This document shows positions 39,025-40,133 of a DNA stretch of 40,133 bases, piece by piece; positions within the stretch are counted from its first letter, which is position 1, and every line of letters starts with the position of its first letter. Where the stretch lies: positions 1-40,133 of the IMG/VR virus record IMGVR_UViG_3300045585_000064. One strand, given 5' to 3'. The notes beneath the pieces were generated by a model that saw only the letters and a program-made list of their open reading frames with translations, did no database searches and had not been told where the DNA came from. A program made the position numbers and the translations under genes. Source of the DNA: a virus.

Positions 39025-39086
39025 CTATATGTAGTGTCTAAGATGAGGATTTTATTGAGATATATACTATATGTAGTGTATATAGT
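39025..39086. repeat. 13-bp direct repeat pair, 42 bp apart, one within a dyad
   Basis: CTATATGTAGTGT at 39025-39037 and 39067-39079. A 42-bp shift is four helical turns, so both face the same side. The second copy lies within ACTATAT-N7-ATATAGT (39066-39086). Confidence 0.6.
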
Positions 39087-39160
39087 ATTATAATGAGCGC
39101 TCGTAAACTCGCGCTAAATATAGGGGGCCCTTAAATCACTCCCCTGCAGCGCTGATACTG

Positions 39161-39189
39161 ATTGTACAGTTTAGAACGAGAGTTGTCAA
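39161..39189 (-). promoter_or_regulatory. leftward promoter upstream of the HNH gene
   Basis: On the minus strand TTGACA (39189-39184), 17-bp spacer, TACAAT (39166-39161). The repeats at 39025-39086 and 38977 lie downstream, where bound proteins could block it. Confidence 0.65.
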
Positions 39190-39235
39190 GCAATTTTTAA
39201 CGACTATTAATATTTGGGCGTAGAAAGGGCTCGCA

Positions 39236-39244
39236 TGATATAAT
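39236..39244 (+). promoter_or_regulatory. extended -10 promoter of the rightward arm
   Basis: TGATATAAT: TG one base before a perfect TATAAT (39239-39244). No good -35 box. Start expected near 39251, about 20 bases before the ATG at 39271. Confidence 0.55.
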
Positions 39245-39270
39245 TGCACATAAATATTTAGGAGAGAATC

Positions 39271-39438
39271 ATGTGGCTTTTAATTGTATTCTTAGCGCTT
39301 AACTTGATTAATTTATTGGTCACAGTCTATATTCATTTTGGCGCAATGGCTGCAACGGCGCTTATTCTTAGTAGTGTACTAGGGGCGCTGATTTTTGCTG
39401 CCTTCGTTATGCATTGGGTAAGAAAAAAACTATTTTAG
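39271..39438 (+). CDS. small membrane protein, 55 aa
   Basis: Begins MWLLIVFLALNLINLLVTVY and has a second hydrophobic helix (ALILSSVLGALIFAAFVM) before HWVRKKLF. Two helices with a basic C-terminus, so a hairpin with both ends likely in the cytoplasm. GGAGAG precedes the ATG. First gene of the rightward arm. Unknown function. Confidence 0.7.
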   Translation: MWLLIVFLALNLINLLVTVYIHFGAMAATALILSSVLGALIFAAFVMHWVRKKLF

Positions 39439-39450
39439 AGGCAGAATAAA

Positions 39451-39633
39451 ATGTTAAGTAAGAAATTAAGAATAAAGATGAGATTAAAGTTTGCGTTAGC
39501 GCTAATCGGCTTATATGGGTATTTTGCACTAATGATATTAGTAAACATAAATTTCTTTTGGATTTGGTTAGCTGCCACAACTATAAGTCTGCCGATTGTT
39601 ATAGTGTGCGCTAAACAGCTGGAGATAATATAA
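39451..39633 (+). CDS. small membrane protein, 60 aa
   Basis: A basic start (MLSKKLRIKMRLKF) and two hydrophobic helices (ALALIGLYGYFALMILV; WIWLAATTISLPIVIV). GAGG upstream. The stop shares a base with the small terminase ATG, so they are translated together. Together with the gene at 39271 it makes a pair of early membrane proteins of unknown role. Confidence 0.7.
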   Translation: MLSKKLRIKMRLKFALALIGLYGYFALMILVNINFFWIWLAATTISLPIVIVCAKQLEII

Positions 39634-40034
39634 TGGCAGGCGTAGCTGGAATGAAGCATAAAAAGCTGAAATACAGCGATAGGTTAGGGCGCAGAGTATG
39701 CGAGCTTATGGAGCAAGGGCACACGCTCGTAGAAATTTGCAGAATGATGGCCCCCTTAGATATCGAGCCGAGCAATATATTGTCTTGGCGCAGAGATAAC
39801 CCAGATTTTGATGCTATGTACTCGCTGGCGAAAGACAGTCGCACAGAATTGTGGGTCGATCAAATGTACGAATTAGCAAGCTCGCCAATCGAGGACAGCT
39901 TAGAGTTGGCGCAGCGGCGAATGAAGATAGATGTGTTAAAAACACTATACAACAGACACAAAGCCAAAGAAGATAAGAAAAAACCGAATGAAAGTGTGCA
40001 GTATCACTTTAATATGCCTAACTTAGAGGACTAG
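39633..40034 (+). CDS. small terminase subunit (Sf6-like)
   Basis: 133 aa. YSDRLGRRVCELMEQGHTLV EICRMM, then SNILSWRRDNPDFDAMYSLA, is the helix-turn-helix pattern of Sf6-type small terminases, followed by the helical ELWVDQMYELAS oligomer segment and a basic, disordered end (KAKEDKKKPNES). It recognises the packaging start on phage DNA. It is encoded on the opposite strand from the large subunit and starts about 2.3 kb from that gene's start. GGAG lies about 10 bases upstream. One octamer (39748) encodes MAPL. Confidence 0.8.
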   Translation: MAGVAGMKHKKLKYSDRLGRRVCELMEQGHTLVEICRMMAPLDIEPSNILSWRRDNPDFDAMYSLAKDSRTELWVDQMYELASSPIEDSLELAQRRMKIDVLKTLYNRHKAKEDKKKPNESVQYHFNMPNLED

Positions 40035-40133
40035 AAAATGGCGATTTATGAGACAGCTAAAGACGATTTGTTACAGTTACTTGAAGATCACATTTACGAA
40101 TATTGTGAATTTGCAGAATCTCATGAGGAATTC
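40007..40133. repeat. terminal direct repeat, right copy
   Basis: Identical to 1-127; see the left copy. Joining the copies restores an uninterrupted small terminase gene followed by the 56-aa gene. Confidence 0.95.
40038..40133 (+). CDS. 5' part of the 56-aa acidic protein (duplicate fragment)
   Basis: First 32 codons of the gene annotated in full at 32-202, cut by the window end. Not a separate gene. Confidence 0.9.
   Translation, partial: MAIYETAKDDLLQLLEDHIYEYCEFAESHEEF

Larger units (their letters stand above)
38952..39270. other. intergenic control region upstream of the HNH gene and the rightward arm
   Basis: About 320 bases without a gene. It holds the perfect palindrome at 38977-38994, a 13-bp direct repeat (39025, 39067), an inverted repeat at 39066-39086, an AGCGC/GCGCT pair (39096-39115), a leftward promoter (39161-39189) and a rightward extended -10 promoter (39236-39244). 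GGGGGCCC at 39123 resembles but does not match the octamer. Confidence 0.7.
264..39755. repeat. dispersed octamer GGGGGCCA / TGGCCCCC, 46 copies
   Basis: Counted by eye. Forward (GGGGGCCA) first bases: 264, 2195, 3134, 6072, 9853, 11302, 12308, 12705, 14611, 16347, 16988, 19764, 20898, 21180, 22850, 24445, 25369, 27001, 28971, 30368, 33871, 37295, 38177. Reverse (TGGCCCCC): 948, 1672, 3451, 6439, 7115, 9511, 10176, 10809, 12484, 15461, 16131, 18032, 19427, 20076, 21635, 23370, 27385, 28662, 29900, 33029, 34252, 37473, 39748. About 13 more sites have four G/C instead of five. Copies occur in coding and non-coding DNA, on both arms, in all frames. About one is expected by chance in 40 kb of even composition, and fewer at this AT content. 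Gaps without copies: 3459-6071, 7123-9510, 30376-33028, 34260-37294. Confidence 0.9.

Noticed and set aside
39121-39130. GGGGGCCC as an octamer copy
   Set aside because: The last base is C, so it does not match GGGGGCCA; it was not counted.

Overview
The window is a complete tailed-phage genome in circular form. Bases 1-127 are repeated exactly at 40007-40133, so one unit is 40,006 bp. It looks like a short-tailed (podovirus-type) phage. It has a T7-type head-tail connector, scaffold, major capsid protein, tail tubular proteins A and B, internal virion proteins, a tail fibre with a T7-like N-terminus, a holin/lysozyme pair and a family A DNA polymerase. Unlike T7 it encodes no recognisable RNA polymerase, primase, helicase or ligase, and it is transcribed in two opposed arms. 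The DNA is AT-rich, with many AGA, ATA and TTA codons. Promoters look like host sigma70 sites (TTGACA, 16 bp, TATAAT). A Gram-negative host is inferred from exported small proteins, an SbmA/BacA-like membrane protein and a T7-like ejectosome. No tRNA, integrase, CRISPR array or repressor gene was found, so a lytic lifestyle is likely.

Rightward arm (39271, across the junction, to 15028): small membrane proteins and the small terminase; a promoter, a structured non-coding RNA and a strong terminator (199-461); then a dense run of small genes with ATGA or TAATG overlaps. Embedded in it are two exported ClpP-like serine peptidases (1976, 3024), a ClpX-like AAA+ unfoldase (4359), an SbmA/BacA-like transporter domain (6424), a HAD phosphatase and a dATP/dGTP diphosphohydrolase-like protein (7466, 7780), and an HslV/proteasome-beta-like Ntn hydrolase (8317). 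The replication and recombination block follows: ssDNA-binding protein, DNA polymerase, YqaJ-type exonuclease and a DEDD exonuclease with a zinc ribbon.

Leftward arm (37303 down to 15018): large terminase, two unknown structural-region proteins, connector, a Bbp19-like protein, scaffold, capsid, a probable decoration protein, tail tubular A and B, a GNAT-like protein, three large internal virion proteins (one ending in a lytic transglycosylase), tail fibre and its small partners, holin, lysozyme, and a RuvC-like resolvase. The arms collide at 15018-15028, where the two last genes overlap tail to tail.

The divergent region 37304-39270 is mostly non-coding. It holds back-to-back promoters, several palindromes, a 27-bp direct repeat, an HNH endonuclease gene, and a short membrane-protein gene that reads through only if the ribosome slips -1 on a run of seven A.

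The most unusual features are: the octamer GGGGGCCA (or TGGCCCCC) counted by eye 46 times, 23 in each orientation, in this AT-rich genome; the set of four proteolysis proteins; the SbmA/BacA-like gene; the ncRNA at 233-461; and a terminator-bearing structured leader in front of the major capsid gene.
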